From NCBI GenBank assembly GCA_027364695.1, contig DAHXOV010000049.1, positions 1 to 8,827 of the forward strand: a stretch of 8,827 bases of DNA, read 5' to 3'. Numbering within the stretch: position 1 is the stretch's first letter; every line of letters starts with the position of its first letter. The notes beneath the pieces were generated by a model. That model saw only the letters and a list, made by a program, of their open reading frames with translations, searched no databases and was not told the origin of the DNA. This DNA comes from a bacterium (lineage in GTDB: Bacteria > Bacteroidota > Bacteroidia > B-17B0 > Aurantibacillaceae). The translations under genes and the position numbers were made by a program. Positions 7,006-8,827 of the stretch are shown one piece after another.

Positions 7006-7066
7006 CTTTTGTCATAAAATGTAAATTACAAGCAATAAAATAAAGATGAAAATACCCATCAATACC

Positions 7067-7079
7067 ACAGAATATCTGT
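7067..7079. repeat. Short palindrome ACAGAATATCTGT upstream of kynA
   Basis: ACAGA and TCTGT form perfect 5-base arms around a 3-base centre. The site lies 32 bases before the kynA start and just upstream of the TACTTTTG motif at 7088. That is a plausible position for a small operator, though palindromes of this size also arise by chance. Confidence 0.3.
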
Positions 7080-7087
7080 ATTTTTTT

Positions 7088-7095
7088 TACTTTTG
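7088..7095 (+). promoter_or_regulatory. Second -7-like element close to the kynA start
   Basis: TACTTTTG matches TAnnTTTG and ends 16 bases before the ATG at 7112, a distance similar to those at 1434 and 2753. No TTTG -33 element precedes it, and it follows a run of eight T residues. It could be a proximal second promoter for kynA. Confidence 0.4.
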
Positions 7096-7111
7096 CCTCA
7101 AATTATGAAGA

Positions 7112-8107
7112 ATGGAAATCAATAAAGACACAGAAGAAAAACTAGAATTACTATTTGAAAAATACGCATTGAGCGGGCAGGACATAAACAGTTATTTAGA
7201 TGGATTACTCCTATCCAATTATCTGCCTTATTGGGATTACATTTCAGTAGATACACTGCTCACTTTGCAGCAGCCACGAACCGATTTTCCTGACGAAGTA
7301 ATCTTTATTATATATCATCAAATCACAGAACTATACTTTAAATTGTGCTTACACGAGTATCATCAAATCGGAAACAATGGAAGGAAAGTTCTGGCAAACG
7401 GTCATGATTTAGGATGGAGTGATCAATTAGAACCTTCTTTCTTCATAGAAAGAATACATCGCATTAACCGCTATTTTGAGGCACTAACAAAATCTTTTGA
7501 GATAATGATTCATGGTATGGAAAAAGAGCAATTTTTGCGATTTAGAATGGCTCTTCTGCCAGCTAGCGGCTTCCAAAGCGCTCAATATAGACTCATTGAA
7601 ATGGCTTCTACAGACCTCATCCATCTTACAGATAAAGAACATCGTGAAAATCTCAGAAAAAAAAATGCAAGTATAGAAGAAATGTATGAACACATCTATT
7701 GGAAAAAAGGAGCAACTGAAATCAATTCCGGTAAAAAAACATACACCCTCATTCAGTTTGAAAAAAAATACCAGAACCAATTTATAGAGTGGGCAAAATA
7801 CTATGCAGACAAAAATTTATGGAAAAAATATATATCTTTAAACAAAGAAGAACAAAATGACAAAGAACTCATCAATGCCCTCAAAGAACTAGACCTTAAT
7901 GTAAATGTAAAATGGCCGCTGGTACATTACAAAAGCGCCGTTAGATATCTGCAACAAGATAAACAACAAATAGCAGCCACCGGTGGCACTAATTGGCAAA
8001 AATACCTGCCACCTAGATTCCAAAAAAGAATATTCTTCCCCGAATTATGGACAGAAGAAGAAATTGATAATTGGGGAACATTCACAGCAATTACCTCTGC
8101 TTTATAA
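7112..8107 (+). CDS. kynA: Tryptophan 2,3-dioxygenase
   Basis: This cytosolic haem enzyme oxidises L-tryptophan to N-formylkynurenine, the first step of the kynurenine pathway. The product has 331 residues. YWDYISVDTLLTLQ (40-53) and DEVIFIIYHQITELYFKL (61-78) open the domain. Here Phe65 and His69 correspond to the substrate-contacting Phe72/His76 of human TDO. FLRFRMALLPASGFQSAQYR (141-160) is the family signature, with Phe141, Arg145 and Ser152 matching known substrate-site positions. His272 in WPLVHYKSAVR is the predicted proximal haem ligand. The usual Trp in ELWFK is Tyr here, and the GTGGSSG loop reads ATGGTNW (289-295); both may be features of a Bacteroidota subgroup. No other kynurenine-pathway gene is in the window. 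Its 3' end overlaps the convergent membrane-protein gene by 17 bases. Confidence 0.93.
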   Translation: MEINKDTEEKLELLFEKYALSGQDINSYLDGLLLSNYLPYWDYISVDTLLTLQQPRTDFPDEVIFIIYHQITELYFKLCLHEYHQIGNNGRKVLANGHDLGWSDQLEPSFFIERIHRINRYFEALTKSFEIMIHGMEKEQFLRFRMALLPASGFQSAQYRLIEMASTDLIHLTDKEHRENLRKKNASIEEMYEHIYWKKGATEINSGKKTYTLIQFEKKYQNQFIEWAKYYADKNLWKKYISLNKEEQNDKELINALKELDLNVNVKWPLVHYKSAVRYLQQDKQQIAATGGTNWQKYLPPRFQKRIFFPELWTEEEIDNWGTFTAITSAL

Positions 8108-8827
8108 AAAACACATATCCTCCCTTAGAGTATAATTTTCTAACCCTCCTGTCTGGACGTAAATTCTTTTCATCCTGAATTTTACAAACTAAAAATACAG
8201 GGAATTTTTCTTTATCTTCCATCAGCCAATTCAAATAAGCAAGATGATAAGAAGGCAATTTATTATACCCCGCATTTTCATAATTTTTTAAATACCTCTC
8301 TATTCTTGTCTTTTCTTTTTCATTAGGCGGCATTCTTTTCCCGTAAAACAAATGAGCATAACTCTTATATCCATAAGTATCTGTATTATACTGCTTATCC
8401 GCACAAAATTCAAAAAAAACAATCGCTGCATTTTGAGTATATTGCTCTACCTTTCCCACATAATTATTAATGACCAAAGCTATCCACCACACCAGTGAAA
8501 AAAAATAAACAAGATGCGTTTTAAAAGAATAATTTTTTTTTCTCACATACCACAGCGTAAGTAGAAAAAACAATATCCCCAATACAAACTCCAATCCATA
8601 CCACTCTACTTTTACACTTAAATTCTCTGCAGCAAATACATCTCTCTCTCTTAAATATGAAATAAGCCCGTGCTTCCAATACTCTATCGTCCCTGCTGCA
8701 ACAATCACCAAGCCAATTAAAGCGCTCAAAAATATCATTACATATTTCTGCCACTTCACTATTTTATTATCGTACATCAATACATAAGTGGCCAAAAAAC
8801 TAATAGAATAATAAGACATTGAAGCGT
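8091..8827 (-). CDS. Multi-span membrane protein, probable GT39/ArnT-like glycosyltransferase, C-terminal part
   Basis: The frame is open to the right edge of the window (two more codons, Ala-Ser, precede the ATG at 8819), so this is probably the C-terminal portion of a longer protein. Counting from that ATG, 242 residues are visible. Hydrophobic segments lie at about 5-16, 26-44, 77-92 and 103-120. A soluble tail of about 120 residues follows. The start SYYSISFLATYVL resembles the Y-S-S-x-x-Y-F-P-x-T-x-L-A segment, and TYGYKSYAHLFY (148-159) plus FPVFLVCKI (206-214) resemble the C-terminal domain, of Bacteroidota dolichyl-phosphate-mannose-type membrane glycosyltransferases. Such enzymes transfer a lipid-linked sugar to lipid A, lipid or protein on the periplasmic side. 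The catalytic first loop would be off-window, so the function is inferred. Its end overlaps kynA by 17 bases, tail to tail. Confidence 0.55.
   Translation of the reverse strand, partial: ASMSYYSISFLATYVLMYDNKIVKWQKYVMIFLSALIGLVIVAAGTIEYWKHGLISYLRERDVFAAENLSVKVEWYGLEFVLGILFFLLTLWYVRKKNYSFKTHLVYFFSLVWWIALVINNYVGKVEQYTQNAAIVFFEFCADKQYNTDTYGYKSYAHLFYGKRMPPNEKEKTRIERYLKNYENAGYNKLPSYHLAYLNWLMEDKEKFPVFLVCKIQDEKNLRPDRRVRKLYSKGGYVFFIKQR

Noticed and set aside
6728..7024. 98-codon plus-strand frame overlapping the kinase 5' end
   Set aside because: It is antisense to the conserved GAF region and reads as low-complexity hydrophobic sequence without family features.
7046..7108. 20-codon frame (MKIPINTTEYLYFF...) before kynA as a leader peptide
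   Set aside because: It has no Trp codons or paired hairpins that would suggest attenuation, and it spans the proximal -7 motif.
1..8827. CRISPR array, prophage, transposon, toxin-antitoxin or other defence system
   Set aside because: No regular repeats, transposase, integrase or defence-type genes are seen; every intact gene belongs to a known metabolic, envelope or signalling family.

Overview
This window looks like chromosomal DNA of an AT-rich member of the Bacteroidota (roughly one-third G+C by eye). Three things point there. The gene pair DUF3098-uppP, followed by a truB remnant, is a typical Bacteroidota arrangement. The intergenic regions carry TAnnTTTG-type -7 promoter elements. Start codons lack convincing Shine-Dalgarno sequences. 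The glycosyltransferase tail and the tryptophan dioxygenase also read like Bacteroidota family versions. I cannot name a genus.

Layout. Positions 1-485 hold the 3' end of a class A penicillin-binding protein. This is followed by an RsuA/RluB-family rRNA pseudouridine synthase (523-1386), a small DUF3098 membrane protein (1459-1683) and uppP (1683-2492); the last two overlap by one base. The next 281 bases have no intact gene. They hold what I read as a decayed truB (2500-2681), in which only the first and last parts of the protein survive, out of frame with each other. A second plus-strand operon then runs wecB-like epimerase (2774-3937), phosphatidylserine decarboxylase (3934-4587) and a second wecB-like epimerase (4591-5709), with a 4-base overlap and a 3-base gap. 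A cytosolic GAF/HisKA_2 sensor kinase (5716-6855, minus) converges on that operon. A 256-base divergent intergenic region with promoter-like motifs separates it from tryptophan 2,3-dioxygenase (7112-8107, plus). That gene overlaps tail to tail with the C-terminal part of a multi-membrane-span protein (8091-8827, minus), probably a Bacteroidota GT39/ArnT-like glycosyltransferase cut by the window edge.

How the genes fit together. Most of the window concerns the cell envelope. The penicillin-binding protein cross-links peptidoglycan, UppP recycles the undecaprenyl carrier, the two epimerases supply ManNAc-type nucleotide sugars for surface polysaccharide, Psd makes phosphatidylethanolamine, and the membrane glycosyltransferase probably modifies lipid or protein. 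The pseudouridine synthase, sensor kinase and tryptophan dioxygenase appear to be unrelated neighbours.

I see no mobile element, CRISPR array, tRNA, rRNA, phage gene, toxin-antitoxin pair or clearly novel system. The most interesting observation is the apparent loss of truB by a large internal deletion. Next is the pair of divergent epimerase paralogues flanking psd.
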